From contig JAQCAO010000022.1 in assembly GCA_027731885.1 (NCBI GenBank), positions 1-14,892 on the forward strand: a stretch of DNA of 14,892 bases. The letters run 5' to 3'. Made by a program: the position numbers and the translations under genes. Below, in pieces: positions 1 through 9,302 of the stretch. A model generated the notes under the pieces. That model searched no databases, was not told the origin of the DNA, and saw nothing but the letters and a program-made list of their open reading frames with translations. This stretch comes from Actinomycetota bacterium (lineage in GTDB: Bacteria; Actinomycetota; Actinomycetes; Nanopelagicales; Nanopelagicaceae). The stretch's first letter is position 1. Each line of letters opens with the position of its first letter.

Positions 1-200
1 CCACTCTTGCCAAAATCGAATTCATTCACCATCAGAACGCCTACCAGGGCGACCAAAATTGTTGTTGCTAGCGCAACCTGCTTAGTTAATAAGACATTGG
101 TCTTCGGAACAAAGGCTAACGCTGCGGTTCCTAGTAAAGGCAACAACATGGAAAATGTTAGTAAGTTCATATCCGCTAAATTCATTCCGAGAAAGTTCAT
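1..200 (-). CDS. nuoM: NADH-quinone oxidoreductase subunit M, N-terminal part (cut by window edge)
   Basis: Only the first 66 codons are present; the gene runs off the left edge. NuoM is an antiporter-like, proton-translocating membrane subunit of complex I. The visible peptide starts [19 protein letters not shown] and continues into a first hydrophobic helix (about residues 13-32), a short polar loop with 'PKTN' and a second hydrophobic segment (about 41-58). This fits the start of NuoM but carries none of its catalytic motifs, so the call rests mainly on position directly after nuoL. The ATG at 200-198 overlaps the nuoL stop as ATGA. In-frame ATG codons at 185 and 170 are possible alternatives; no strong Shine-Dalgarno site separates them. 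Confidence 0.85.
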   Translation of the reverse strand, partial: MNFLGMNLADMNLLTFSMLLPLLGTAALAFVPKTNVLLTKQVALATTILVALVGVLMVNEFDFGKS

Positions 201-2086
201 TGCGTGACCACCCAAATCGCTGCGATCAGCGCAGCAGCACCAATCAAAATTAGCATTGCATAGCTACGCACAAATCCAGTTTGAGATTTACGAAGCGCAG
301 TACCGGAGCCAACTGCCATCTGGCCGATTCCACGGACTGTTCCATCAACAACTCTCTCATCGACTTTAACCAGAGCCGAAGTAAGCGCTTGCCCGGGACG
401 CATAAACAATGCTTCATTAGCGTCATCTTGCAACAAGTCGCGACGAGCGGCTCGAGTAAAGATCGAAACATTCTCAGGAGCGACTGCATCTATGTCTGAA
501 AGCTGGTATTTGATAACGGCTATAGAAACACCGATAGCGACCATTAAGAGCGCTAGTCCAGAAACAACGATTGGTGGCAGCAACTCTGTGTGCTCGCCAT
601 GCTTTTCAAAGAGCGGTTCTAGCCAATGCTTTAGCGCTTCTCCGCGGTAGAGCAGATATCCCGATGCGACTGAACCGATTGCAAGGAGCGACATTGGTAT
701 CCACATCAACGCCGGTGATTCGTGCGGATGTTGATTGTCGTCCCAGCGTTTTGGACTGGTGAAGGTCAGGATCATTAGACGCGTCATATAGAAAGCTGTG
801 ATGGCTGCACCTAGTAGCGTGATGCTGCCCAAGATTATTCCCTTTGCGCCTCCTGCATTTAGCGCGGTTTCAATAATCTTATCTTTAGAGAAATAACCAG
901 CGAATGGTGGGACTCCAATAATCGCTAGGTAACCGAGACCGAAAGTCACAAAGGTAATCGGCATAAACTTTCGAAGTCCGCCGTACTTGCGCATATTTAC
1001 TTCATCGTTCATTCCGTGCATCACAGATCCTGCGCCAAGGAACATTCCCGCCTTGAAGAAACCGTGGGTAATCAAATGCATAATTGCATAGGCATAACCA
1101 GCAGGCCCCAGGCCAGCGCCCAAGACCATGTAACCGATCTGAGACATTGTGGAAGCAGCGAGTGCTTTCTTAATGTCATCTTTCGCGGTACCGATTATTG
1201 CGCCGAAGAGCAAGGTAATTGCGCCAACAATCACGACCAGGAGTTGTGCATTTGGTGCTGCATCAAAAACAAAGTTGGAGCGGACAATTAGGTAAACGCC
1301 GGCGGTAACCATCGTTGCTGCGTGAATCAACGCGGATACCGGAGTTGGGCCGGCCATCGCATCGCCAAGCCAAGCTTGCAATGGGAATTGCGCAGACTTA
1401 CCAACTGCTGCGATCAACAACATAATTCCGATCGCAGTCATTGTTGCTTCAGAGGCAAACTCTGCCTTTTCTTTGACTCCGCTGAAGGAGACTGTGCCGA
1501 GGCTAGCGAAGGCGATCATGATTGCAAAGGAGAGGCCCATATCGCCAATACGGTTCATAACAAAGGCTTTTTTGGAGGCGGTTGCGTAGGCAGGCTTCTT
1601 ATTCCAGAATCCAATTAACAGGTATGAAGCAAGGCCTACGCCTTCCCAGCCAACATAAAGATTTAAGTAAGAGTCACCAAGTACCAACAGCAACATGGAA
1701 GCAATGAAGAGATTTAAATAAGCGAAGAAGCGGCGGCGATCAGGATCGTGCGACATATAAGAAATTGAATAGATATGGATCAAGGTACCCACGCCGGTGA
1801 TCAGAAGAACAAAACAGATGGAAAGCTGATCGAGCAAGAGCGAAGCATCGACGTTGAATGAGCCAACGCTGATCCAAGTAAATAACTTCTGGGTTACTGG
1901 GCGAGCTTCAGTCTCGCGACCTAACATTTCAGAGAGTTGGAATAACCCAACTGCAAATGAACCAGCCGAGAGCGCAGTGGCAAGTAAATGTCCCCACTTA
2001 TCAGCGCGGCGACCCAAGAGCAGAAGCGAAATCGCACCAAATAATGGAAGCGCGATTAAGTAAACGAGACCGCTATTGGTAGCCAT
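197..2086 (-). CDS. nuoL: NADH-quinone oxidoreductase subunit L
   Basis: A 629-residue polytopic membrane protein, the distal antiporter-like proton pump of complex I. Hallmarks seen: '[20 protein letters not shown]' (142-161) with the conserved Glu148; 'NRIGDMG' (178-184); '[20 protein letters not shown]' (229-248) with Lys230; '[15 protein letters not shown]' with His255; '[18 protein letters not shown]' in the middle helices; and 'GYFSKDKII' before the C-terminal half. A long amphipathic stretch followed by one last hydrophobic helix at the C-terminus matches the lateral helix and anchor of the family. Length is normal. Start ATG lies two bases after the nuoK stop, with only a weak purine stretch upstream, so translation is probably coupled to nuoK. 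Its stop overlaps the nuoM start by four bases. Confidence 0.98.
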   Translation of the reverse strand: MATNSGLVYLIALPLFGAISLLLLGRRADKWGHLLATALSAGSFAVGLFQLSEMLGRETEARPVTQKLFTWISVGSFNVDASLLLDQLSICFVLLITGVGTLIHIYSISYMSHDPDRRRFFAYLNLFIASMLLLVLGDSYLNLYVGWEGVGLASYLLIGFWNKKPAYATASKKAFVMNRIGDMGLSFAIMIAFASLGTVSFSGVKEKAEFASEATMTAIGIMLLIAAVGKSAQFPLQAWLGDAMAGPTPVSALIHAATMVTAGVYLIVRSNFVFDAAPNAQLLVVIVGAITLLFGAIIGTAKDDIKKALAASTMSQIGYMVLGAGLGPAGYAYAIMHLITHGFFKAGMFLGAGSVMHGMNDEVNMRKYGGLRKFMPITFVTFGLGYLAIIGVPPFAGYFSKDKIIETALNAGGAKGIILGSITLLGAAITAFYMTRLMILTFTSPKRWDDNQHPHESPALMWIPMSLLAIGSVASGYLLYRGEALKHWLEPLFEKHGEHTELLPPIVVSGLALLMVAIGVSIAVIKYQLSDIDAVAPENVSIFTRAARRDLLQDDANEALFMRPGQALTSALVKVDERVVDGTVRGIGQMAVGSGTALRKSQTGFVRSYAMLILIGAAALIAAIWVVTQ

Positions 2087-2088
2087 AT

Positions 2089-2388
2089 TTATCGCTTCAA
2101 TAAACTAGCATCATCAATAGATGCTGATCGACGGGATCGATAAATCGTGACGATGATTGCTAGTCCCACAACCACTTCACAAGCGGCTACCACCATTGTA
2201 AAGAAGGCAACAACCTGGCCATCAAGAGTTCCGTTGATTCTGGAAAAAGTTACCAAGGCTAGATTCCCAGCGTTTAACATAAGTTCGATACACATAAAGA
2301 CGACGATCGCATTGCGGCGAACGACTACACCAACTGCACCAATCGTAAATAAAATTGCAGACAAGTAAAGGTAATTATTAATATCCAT
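2089..2388 (-). CDS. nuoK: NADH-quinone oxidoreductase subunit K
   Basis: A 99-residue small membrane subunit with three hydrophobic helices, MrpC-like, part of the proton path of complex I. The two essential buried glutamates are present: Glu35 in '[16 protein letters not shown]' and Glu71 in '[19 protein letters not shown]'. Most homologues read AAAE at the second site; here it is AACE, a mild change. Length is exactly typical. The start overlaps the nuoJ stop by one base (TAATG), and the strongest SD site in the operon, GGAGGAG at 2394-2400 on the plus numbering, lies five bases upstream inside the end of nuoJ. A short basic tail ([16 protein letters not shown]) follows the last helix. Confidence 0.98.
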   Translation of the reverse strand: MDINNYLYLSAILFTIGAVGVVVRRNAIVVFMCIELMLNAGNLALVTFSRINGTLDGQVVAFFTMVVAACEVVVGLAIIVTIYRSRRSASIDDASLLKR

Positions 2389-3167
2389 TACTTCTCCTCC
2401 GCAACCGTGGTGTCGACGTTATCGAGCTGGAATTGGCCAGAGTCAATTACATCTCCACGCGCTTTTAGCGTTGCTGAAATTGATGATGGCGCAGGTGTGC
2501 CATCTGGAAGAAGTGCTGGTACATCTACTGCATTATGTCGAGCAAAAACTCCGGGACCAGGTAGCCCAGCTGCGCCGGCAAGTGAACCGCTGCGGAAGCG
2601 CTTTACCGCTTGTTCGCGCTGGGTTGGTCGAGCATTTGTGCGCTGGTGATGAGCAAGGACCATCGCACCGATTGCCGCGGTGATCAAAAGCGCAGATACA
2701 ACTTCAAATGGCCAAACATATTTAGAGAAGAGAAGCGCTGCCAGCCCTTGCACATTTCCTGCAGCATTCGCTTCGGCAAGCCCCACAGCTTCTCGTCCCA
2801 GCGTTGCGCGCCCCAAAAGTGATACCAACAATCCGCCGAAACCAAGTGCAGCGGTGATTGCAATTGGGCGCAGCCCGGTAATTGTCTCGGTTAGCGAATC
2901 TGATGAATCCACGCCAACCAACATAAGAATGAAGAGGAAGAGCATCATTACTGCCCCGGTATAAACAATAATCTGAACCACTCCAAGGAAGACGGCATCT
3001 TGGGCGATATAGAAAATTGCCAAAGTGATCATTACCCAAGCAAGTAACAAGGCAGAATGCACTGCTTTCTTTACAAGCAACATGCCAAGAGCTGCGATAA
3101 CCGAAAGTGGTGCTAAGAACCAGAAGAGCGCAGCCTCAGGTCCTTGAATAGTTAGGAGCGGTTCCAT
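2388..3167 (-). CDS. nuoJ: NADH-quinone oxidoreductase subunit J with long C-terminal tail
   Basis: A 259-residue membrane subunit (ND6-like). About five hydrophobic helices occupy residues 10-170, including the family segment '[20 protein letters not shown]' (63-82) with the pi-bulge-type helix that links the quinone site to the proton pumps. After 'MVLAHHQ' comes a soluble tail of about 85 residues, rich in Pro, Ala and Gly, containing '[20 protein letters not shown]'. From memory of the family, this tail is found in actinobacterial NuoJ and is missing in E. coli, whose NuoJ is about 184 residues. ATG at 3167 follows an AGGAG site (3176-3180) and overlaps the nuoI stop by one base. Confidence 0.96.
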   Translation of the reverse strand: MEPLLTIQGPEAALFWFLAPLSVIAALGMLLVKKAVHSALLLAWVMITLAIFYIAQDAVFLGVVQIIVYTGAVMMLFLFILMLVGVDSSDSLTETITGLRPIAITAALGFGGLLVSLLGRATLGREAVGLAEANAAGNVQGLAALLFSKYVWPFEVVSALLITAAIGAMVLAHHQRTNARPTQREQAVKRFRSGSLAGAAGLPGPGVFARHNAVDVPALLPDGTPAPSSISATLKARGDVIDSGQFQLDNVDTTVAEEK

Positions 3168-3793
3168 TATTTAGTCTCCTGTGAAGGATGAGCCTCTTTA
3201 ACATCACCGTTGTAATAATTAGTATCGGTCATTCCTGGATACATTGGATGCGGTGGTGGAATCATTCCAGCACGCAACGGACCAAGTAGATCATCCTTTT
3301 CAAAGATCAACTTTCCACGAGTTGAATCTGCAAGCTCGTACTCATTGGTCATTGTGAGTGCGCGAGTTGGACAAGCCTCAATGCAGAGTCCGCAGAAAAC
3401 GCAGCGCAAGTAATTGATTTGATAAACCTTGCCGTAACGCTCACCCGGAGACATTTGATGATCCGGAGTGTTATCGGCGCCTTCAACGTAAATGGCATCT
3501 GCAGGGCAGGCCCACGCGCAGAGTTCGCAACCAATACATTTCTCTAAACCATCGGGGTGGCGATTTAATTGATGGCGCCCGTGGAAACGCTCAGCGGTCT
3601 GCTCTTTTACTTCGGGATACTGAACGGTGTTGGGCTTTTTAAACATTGCGCTAAAAGTGACCCAGAAACCCTGTAATTGTGCCCAGAAACTCTTAGCTCC
3701 TAGCTGGTCTACCTTCTCGTATGCAATTGCCGTGATATCTACTTCATTAGATTCATGCGGTTGTAGTGAATTTGATTCGTTCTGTTCAGCCAC
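3167..3793 (-). CDS. nuoI: NADH-quinone oxidoreductase subunit I (two [4Fe-4S] clusters)
   Basis: A 208-residue ferredoxin-like subunit that carries clusters N6a and N6b between NuoG and NuoB in the peripheral arm. Two CxxCxxCxxxCP motifs are seen: Cys86, 89, 92 and 96 in '[19 protein letters not shown]', and Cys131, 134, 137 and 141 in '[16 protein letters not shown]'. The family segment '[18 protein letters not shown]' precedes the first. The open frame extends 41 codons further upstream to 3916, but that part lies inside nuoH and looks nothing like NuoI. I chose the GTG at 3793-3791 because AAGGAGG sits five bases before it. The gene then overlaps nuoH by eight bases. Confidence 0.96.
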   Translation of the reverse strand: MAEQNESNSLQPHESNEVDITAIAYEKVDQLGAKSFWAQLQGFWVTFSAMFKKPNTVQYPEVKEQTAERFHGRHQLNRHPDGLEKCIGCELCAWACPADAIYVEGADNTPDHQMSPGERYGKVYQINYLRCVFCGLCIEACPTRALTMTNEYELADSTRGKLIFEKDDLLGPLRAGMIPPPHPMYPGMTDTNYYNGDVKEAHPSQETK

Positions 3794-5030
3794 GATCGCC
3801 TCCTTGGTTAGAAACGTTGATGGTTGTAATTTCAGATGGAAGCGAAGGAACAGCGAAGTCAGGTGCTGCCGCCTCTGGGTGTTCGATGGAATTGCGCTTC
3901 TTCTTGGAGTTCTCAAATGCGGTAGATACTCCGAGAACTAGAAGAACAACAACTCCAGCAAATCCGAATGTGACCAGACGTGATTGGCTAGACGTTGAAA
4001 TCAAGCGCAATGTGGCGACAACCAGGATCCAAAGTAGTGAGACAGGAATCAAGACTTTCCAACCAAATTGCATGAACTGGTCGTAACGAAGGCGCGGTAG
4101 CGTGCCTCGTAACCAGACAAATATAAAGAAGAAGAAGAGAACTTTAATAAAGAACCAGAAAAGCGTGAACCAACCGCTGAGCCATTGTTCGGTAAAGCCA
4201 AGTCCAGGGAAGGCGTGGTAACCACCAAGGAATAACGTTGTTGCCAGAGCAGAAACTGCAATGATATTTATATATTCAGCTAGGAAAAATAGCGCGAATT
4301 TCAGCGATGAGTATTCAGTATGGAAGCCACCGACCAACTCTCCTTCAGCTTCGGCTAAATCAAATGGTGCACGATTTGTCTCGCCAACCATTGAGATGGC
4401 ATAAATAACAAATGCTGGGAAGAGAACTAGCCCGTACCACCAAGTTTCTTGCTGTGCTTGCACGATACTTGAGGTCGACATTGATCCCGCGTAGATAAAG
4501 ACTGAAACTAAAGAAAGTCCCATTGCAATTTCATAAGAAATAACTTGTGCACTCGAACGCAATCCGCCAAGCAGTGGGTATGTAGATCCGGATGACCAAC
4601 CCGCCAGAACGATTCCATAAACTCCGAAGGAAGCGGTGGCTAATACATATAACACTCCAACTGGAATATCAGTTAACTGCATTACCGTCTCTTCACCAAA
4701 GAAGTTGACTGGGCCAGTTAGCGGCATTACAGCAAAGGCCATAAATGCAGCGGTAACGCTGATGATCGGTGCGATAACGAAGACAATTTTATCTGCCGCC
4801 GCCGGAATCAAATCTTCTTTTAGGGCCAGCTTTACGCCATCCGCGAGAGCTTGAATCAGACCAAATTTTCCAACACGGTTAGGGCCAACGCGCATCTGCA
4901 TGCGAGCCACAATTCGACGCTCGCCCCAAACGGACAAAATGGTTAAGACAACGCAAACTGCGAAGACAATCACCGCTTTGAGGGTAATGATCCAACCTGG
5001 ATCATCTAGTAATAGATCTGCATTATTCAT
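3786..5030 (-). CDS. nuoH: NADH-quinone oxidoreductase subunit H
   Basis: A 414-residue membrane subunit (ND1-like) that docks the peripheral arm and forms part of the quinone chamber. Seen: '[20 protein letters not shown]' (43-62) followed by '[11 protein letters not shown]'; the loop '[20 protein letters not shown]' (216-235) continuing into FHTEYSS; and '[20 protein letters not shown]' (306-325). These are the signature regions of NuoH. E. coli NuoH ends soon after the last motif at about 325 residues; here there is one further hydrophobic helix (about 352-371) and a polar tail to 414, a form I associate with Actinobacteria. ATG overlaps the nuoG stop as ATGA, with a weak GAAGG upstream. 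Confidence 0.98.
   Translation of the reverse strand: MNNADLLLDDPGWIITLKAVIVFAVCVVLTILSVWGERRIVARMQMRVGPNRVGKFGLIQALADGVKLALKEDLIPAAADKIVFVIAPIISVTAAFMAFAVMPLTGPVNFFGEETVMQLTDIPVGVLYVLATASFGVYGIVLAGWSSGSTYPLLGGLRSSAQVISYEIAMGLSLVSVFIYAGSMSTSSIVQAQQETWWYGLVLFPAFVIYAISMVGETNRAPFDLAEAEGELVGGFHTEYSSLKFALFFLAEYINIIAVSALATTLFLGGYHAFPGLGFTEQWLSGWFTLFWFFIKVLFFFFIFVWLRGTLPRLRYDQFMQFGWKVLIPVSLLWILVVATLRLISTSSQSRLVTFGFAGVVVLLVLGVSTAFENSKKKRNSIEHPEAAAPDFAVPSLPSEITTINVSNQGGDRG
3799..3805 (-). promoter_or_regulatory. Shine-Dalgarno site that sets the nuoI start
   Basis: AAGGAGG on the minus strand, five bases before the GTG at 3793. It lies inside the last codons of nuoH. It is the reason for preferring this GTG over the long upstream extension of the open frame. 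Confidence 0.85.
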
Positions 5031-7396
5031 GCCTTCACCACCGTTACTACATCGCCGTGAACTGCATTTAATGAGATCAAGGTTTGGGTGCCAAATGAAT
5101 TGCGCGGCACCCAGACAGCGTCATCGTGAATATCTTCAACAAGGGCAGGCAATGAAATCGCACCATAGTTATTTGAGACGCGAAGAATGTCGCCATCCTT
5201 AACGCCCAAAGTTTCCGCACGCTTTGGAGATATAACTGCAACTGATTTACGCGCGGTGCCAGCTAAGTTCGCTTCACCCTTTTGCATAGTTCCGAGATCT
5301 AGCAAACGGCGCCAAGAAGTCAGCAGCGCTTCATTTCCAGAAATTTTCTTCGCTCCACTCGATTTAACTGGCGTTAACTTTGAACTTGCACCATCCCACT
5401 TTCCAAGTGATGCAATTTCTCTCGCTGCTTGCGTAACCGTACCAAGCATTATCGATTCGCCCATTTGATCTGCCAGGGCAGAGAGAATTCGCAGATCTGA
5501 ACGATTTAGTGAATCAGAGACCGCTGTATCAAAGGCGCGTGGGCGACCTTCCCAGTTAAGGAATGATCCTGACTTTTCAGTTATCGCTGCAACTGGCAGC
5601 ACCACATCTGCTAAATCTGTAACCACAGATGGCGCGATTTCCAATGAAACAACGAAAGATTTCTTTAGTGCCGCAAGAACTTCGGCGCTATCTGCCATAT
5701 CAAGTGGATCAACACCACCAACAACAACAGCATCAAGTTCAGCGCGGTTTAACGCGGTAACTATCTCTGGAACAGTGCGACCTGTCGTTGCAGGAAGTGA
5801 TGGAACTCCCCAGAGAGTTGCAATATCTACACGTGCGGCAGCATCGCTGACCGGACGACCGCCAGGAAGAAGTGCACCTAGCGCTCCAGCTTCGAGGGCT
5901 CCGCGTTCTCCTGCGCGACGAGGAATCCAAGCGATCTTTGCTGATGACTTATCGCTTAGTTGTGCAATGGCTGTCAATAAACCAGATGATTCAGAAGCGC
6001 GCTCACCAACGAGAATTACGGACTTAGCAGTTAGCGAAAGGCTTTCCACAGCTTCTGCTTCTGCACCTGGTGCGACTTTAATAAAATCAGCCTTTAACTT
6101 ATCTACACCAATAGAAAGTTTGGTTGCTACAGCGCTTACCTTCAGTGCGCGCTTACGAACCTGCTTATTGATACGTAAGAAAACAATTGGTGACTCTTCT
6201 TCTGGCTCGAAACCAACAAGAACAACGTGATCTGCCACATCTATATCGCGATAAGTAGTTTTTGACCCAACAACTTTTGCGGCAAGGACGTCCCGCTCTT
6301 CATCTGAAGTTACGCGTGATCGGAAATCAATATCATTTGTGCCAAGTGCGATGCGCGCAAATTTGCTGTAACCGTAAGCATCTTCTGTTGTCGCACGACC
6401 TCCGACCAGAACAGCAGCGCGCTTACCCTTTAGCCCAGCAGCTGCAGCAGCTAGCGCTTCAGGCCAAGATGCAGGAGCAAGCACTCCATCAACGCCACGG
6501 ACCAATGGAGTCGTTAAACGATCAATCGCTGTTACATATTTAAATGCCCACCGGCCCTTATCGCAGTTCCATTCTTCATTTACTGATGCATCATCTCCCG
6601 CAAGGCGTCGCAGGGTCTTGCCACGGCGAACATCGGTGCGCATATCGCAGCCTGATGCGCAGTGCTCGCAAGCAGATGGAGTTGAAACTAAATCAAATGG
6701 ACGGGCGCGGAAACGGTAGGTGGCTCCAGTTAAAGCACCGACTGGACAGATCTGCACAGTGTTTCCTGAGAAATAAGATTCGAATGGTTGGTTCTCGTAA
6801 ATACCAACTTGTTGCAGTGCCCCGCGTTCATTAAGCGTTATAAATGGATCACCCGCGATTTGATCAGAGAAGCGGGTACAACGTGCGCAAAGTACGCAAC
6901 GCTCACGATCTAGAAGCACTTGTGAAGAGATAGCAACCGGCTTCTCAAAGGTGCGCTTTACGCCTTCGAAACGAGTTTCTCCATTGCCCGTGCTCATCGC
7001 TTGGTTCTGCAACGGACACTCGCCGCCCTTGTCGCAGACCGGGCAATCAAGTGGGTGGTTTACAAGTAGAAGTTCCATCACGCCGCGTTGTGCTTTTTCA
7101 GCAACCGCAGAAGTTAGCTGGGTCTTAACAATCATGTTTGGTTCAACTGGAATTGTGCAAGAAGCTTGTGGCTTAGGAAAGGCGCGGCCATTGATTTCAA
7201 TATCAACTAAACATTGGCGGCAAGCACCGACAGGATCTAAAAGCGGGTGGTCGCAGAAGCGCGGAATTTGAATTCCCAGTTTCTCTGCGGCGCGAATTAC
7301 TAGAGTTCCTTTAGGGACGCTAACTTCAAAACCGTCGATTACAACGGTAATGAGTTCTACCGCTTGGGTTGTTGGATTCTCTTGAGTCGTTGTCAT
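5027..7396 (-). CDS. nuoG: NADH-quinone oxidoreductase subunit G (iron-sulfur protein)
   Basis: A 789-residue subunit of the NADH-oxidising arm. The N-terminal ferredoxin domain has Cys48, 59, 62 and 80 for a [2Fe-2S] cluster (N1b). His114 with Cys118, 121 and 127 gives the His-Cys [4Fe-4S] cluster N5. Cys167, 170, 173 and 217 give N4. A fourth set, Cys243, 246, 250 and 278 with spacing CX2CX3CX27C, is the off-pathway N7 cluster, which many lineages have lost. From about residue 240 the protein is a molybdopterin-oxidoreductase-like domain that serves structure only in complex I. 'LADVVLPVAAITEKSGSFLN' and the final beta-barrel-like domain match that fold. ATG overlaps the nuoF stop by one base, with GGAG about ten bases upstream. 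Confidence 0.98.
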   Translation of the reverse strand: MTTTQENPTTQAVELITVVIDGFEVSVPKGTLVIRAAEKLGIQIPRFCDHPLLDPVGACRQCLVDIEINGRAFPKPQASCTIPVEPNMIVKTQLTSAVAEKAQRGVMELLLVNHPLDCPVCDKGGECPLQNQAMSTGNGETRFEGVKRTFEKPVAISSQVLLDRERCVLCARCTRFSDQIAGDPFITLNERGALQQVGIYENQPFESYFSGNTVQICPVGALTGATYRFRARPFDLVSTPSACEHCASGCDMRTDVRRGKTLRRLAGDDASVNEEWNCDKGRWAFKYVTAIDRLTTPLVRGVDGVLAPASWPEALAAAAAGLKGKRAAVLVGGRATTEDAYGYSKFARIALGTNDIDFRSRVTSDEERDVLAAKVVGSKTTYRDIDVADHVVLVGFEPEEESPIVFLRINKQVRKRALKVSAVATKLSIGVDKLKADFIKVAPGAEAEAVESLSLTAKSVILVGERASESSGLLTAIAQLSDKSSAKIAWIPRRAGERGALEAGALGALLPGGRPVSDAAARVDIATLWGVPSLPATTGRTVPEIVTALNRAELDAVVVGGVDPLDMADSAEVLAALKKSFVVSLEIAPSVVTDLADVVLPVAAITEKSGSFLNWEGRPRAFDTAVSDSLNRSDLRILSALADQMGESIMLGTVTQAAREIASLGKWDGASSKLTPVKSSGAKKISGNEALLTSWRRLLDLGTMQKGEANLAGTARKSVAVISPKRAETLGVKDGDILRVSNNYGAISLPALVEDIHDDAVWVPRNSFGTQTLISLNAVHGDVVTVVKA

Positions 7397-8676
7397 TACG
7401 CGTTCGCTCCAGAAAAGAGCGTGGATTTAACTGGATCGAATGGGCAGCCGCCATTTGTTAAGTGAGCGATGTATTCGTCACGGAAATATTTGATCGATGA
7501 TGTGATTGGGCTGGTTGCGCCATCACCAAGTGCGCAGAAGGAGCGGCCCATAATGTTGTCACATAGATCTAGCAACTTCGCTAGATCATCTTCGGTGCCG
7601 ACGCCGTTTTCAAGATCGCGCAGGATTTGTACCAGCCACCAAGTCCCTTCGCGACAAGGTGTGCACTTACCGCAGGATTCGTGCTTATAAAATTCGGTCC
7701 AACGCAATACTGCGCGAACAACGCAAGTTGTTTCATCGAAAATCTGGAGCGCCTTTGTGCCCAACATAGAACCGGCAGCGGCAACGCCTTCGTAATCCAG
7801 TGGTGTATCTAAATGTGCATCTGTAAATAGCGGTGTTGAAGATCCGCCTGGAGTCCAAAACTTTAATTTGTGGCCAGCGCGGATTCCGCCAGATAGTTCC
7901 AGAATTTCTCGCAAGGTAATTCCGAGAGGAGCTTCAAATTGGCCAGGATTTTTTACATGGCCAGAGAGTGAATAAAGAGTTGTTCCCTTTGATTTTTCAG
8001 TACCCATTGCTTGATACCACTCAGCGCCATTTGCAATAATCGCAGGAACAGATGAAATTGATTCGACGTTATTTACAACTGTTGGACGTGCATATAAACC
8101 TGCGATCGCAGGAAATGGTGGGCGCAAACGTGGTTGCCCGCGGAATCCTTCAAGTGAATCCAAAAGCGCAGTCTCTTCACCGCAGATATAAGCGCCTGCT
8201 CCAACGTGCAGAACGACATCAATACCTTTACCAAGATGGCCGGCTTTGTAAGCATCTTCAATCGCTTGATTTAAACGGCGCACCACGTGGGTTACTTCAC
8301 CGCGGATATATATAAAGGCATGCTTTGCACGAATGGCGTGACAAGCGATGATGCAACCTTCGATCAATACATGCGGGTTCGCCATCAAGAGCGGCGTATC
8401 TTTGCAAGTACCTGGCTCTGATTCATCGGCATTAACAACTAGGTAATGCTCCTTTTCATCGCCTTGTGGAATAAATCCCCACTTCATTCCAGTTGGGAAT
8501 CCGGCGCCACCGCGACCGCGCAGACCTGAATCCTTTACCAGTTGAATAACCGCATCTGGATCCATCGCAAGTGCTTTAGCAGATGCTTTATATCCACCGT
8601 GACGGGTGTATGCCGCAATCGTGAATGAATCTTTCTCATCCCAATGTGCAGAAAGTACTGGAGCTAGTTTTGTCAT
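7396..8676 (-). CDS. nuoF: NADH-quinone oxidoreductase subunit F (NADH- and FMN-binding)
   Basis: A 426-residue subunit that oxidises NADH. Visible motifs: 'GLRGRGGAGFPTGMKWGF' (51-68), the glycine-rich FMN/NADH loop; 'NADESEPGTCKD' (82-93); 'HVGAGAYICGEETALLDSLE' (157-176), the second nucleotide-binding segment; and 'ESCGKCTPCREGT' with Cys335, 338 and 341 plus Cys381 in 'GRSFCALGDGA', the four ligands of [4Fe-4S] cluster N3. Order and length are those of a complete NuoF. It pairs with NuoE and NuoG in the dehydrogenase module, encoded on either side. The start overlaps the nuoE stop by one base, with AGAGGG (8683-8688) six bases upstream. Confidence 0.99.
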   Translation of the reverse strand: MTKLAPVLSAHWDEKDSFTIAAYTRHGGYKASAKALAMDPDAVIQLVKDSGLRGRGGAGFPTGMKWGFIPQGDEKEHYLVVNADESEPGTCKDTPLLMANPHVLIEGCIIACHAIRAKHAFIYIRGEVTHVVRRLNQAIEDAYKAGHLGKGIDVVLHVGAGAYICGEETALLDSLEGFRGQPRLRPPFPAIAGLYARPTVVNNVESISSVPAIIANGAEWYQAMGTEKSKGTTLYSLSGHVKNPGQFEAPLGITLREILELSGGIRAGHKLKFWTPGGSSTPLFTDAHLDTPLDYEGVAAAGSMLGTKALQIFDETTCVVRAVLRWTEFYKHESCGKCTPCREGTWWLVQILRDLENGVGTEDDLAKLLDLCDNIMGRSFCALGDGATSPITSSIKYFRDEYIAHLTNGGCPFDPVKSTLFSGANA

Positions 8677-9302
8677 TACTTTCCCTCTTTCGAAAGTTTT
8701 AGCCCAAGAAGTGTTGGTGCTCCGGCTTGCAATCCTTCATTAGCTTTTCCGTCATTAATTCCGGCGAGTACCGCAGATGCTTCTTTCCAAGTAACAAGTG
8801 AATTAGGCCCACGAGTTGGTGGCTTCGGTGTTCCCTTGCGCATTGAATCAACTAACTCTTTTGCAGATGAAACATCTTGGTTATCGTAAAATTCCCAGTT
8901 AGCCATTACGACTGGTGCGTAATCACAAGCAGCGTTGCATTCGATATGTTCGAGTGAAACTTTGCCATCAGCAGTTACGCCATCATTTTCAACGCCGAGG
9001 TGGTCTTTAAGCGCTGCAAATATCGCATCTCCGCCCATTACTGCGCACAAGGTATTTGTGCAGACGCCAACGTGATATTCGCCGACGGGCTTGCGCTTGT
9101 ACTGGGTGTAGAAAGTTGCGACAGCAGAAACTTCGGCAGTTTCTAACGTTAGTAATTTAGCTATCAATTCAATGCCTTCATTTGTCACATACCCAGCAAG
9201 TGATTGCACGTAGTGAAGTAAGGGCATGATTGCAGAACGACTGCGTGGATAGCGCTTGATGATCGCATCCATAACCTGTAATTGATCTGGTGTGTAAGCC
9301 AT
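8676..9302 (-). CDS. nuoE: NADH-quinone oxidoreductase subunit E
   Basis: A 208-residue thioredoxin-fold subunit carrying the off-pathway [2Fe-2S] cluster N1a next to FMN. Ligands seen: Cys81 and Cys86 in 'GVCTNTLCAVMGG', then Cys122 and Cys126 in 'EHIECNAACDYAPVVM'. The N-terminal helical bundle 'YPRSRSAIMPLLHYVQSLAG' and 'VSAVATFYTQY' are also typical. After about residue 150 there is a roughly 55-residue tail with 'PPTRGPNSLVTWKEASAVLA', longer than in E. coli (166 residues); its role is unknown to me. The start overlaps the nuoD stop by one base. A GGAGG lies twelve bases upstream, rather far, so coupling to nuoD translation is likely. Confidence 0.98.
   Translation of the reverse strand: MAYTPDQLQVMDAIIKRYPRSRSAIMPLLHYVQSLAGYVTNEGIELIAKLLTLETAEVSAVATFYTQYKRKPVGEYHVGVCTNTLCAVMGGDAIFAALKDHLGVENDGVTADGKVSLEHIECNAACDYAPVVMANWEFYDNQDVSSAKELVDSMRKGTPKPPTRGPNSLVTWKEASAVLAGINDGKANEGLQAGAPTLLGLKLSKEGK

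Noticed and set aside
3794..3916. Upstream extension of the nuoI reading frame
   Set aside because: It overlaps the nuoH C-terminus by over 120 bases, is not NuoI-like, and a strong SD site marks the downstream GTG.
5775..6230. Plus-strand open frame of 151 codons opposite nuoG
   Set aside because: It lies wholly inside nuoG in antisense, is composed mostly of Ala, Ser, Arg and Pro, and resembles no family; it is a shadow of the coding strand.
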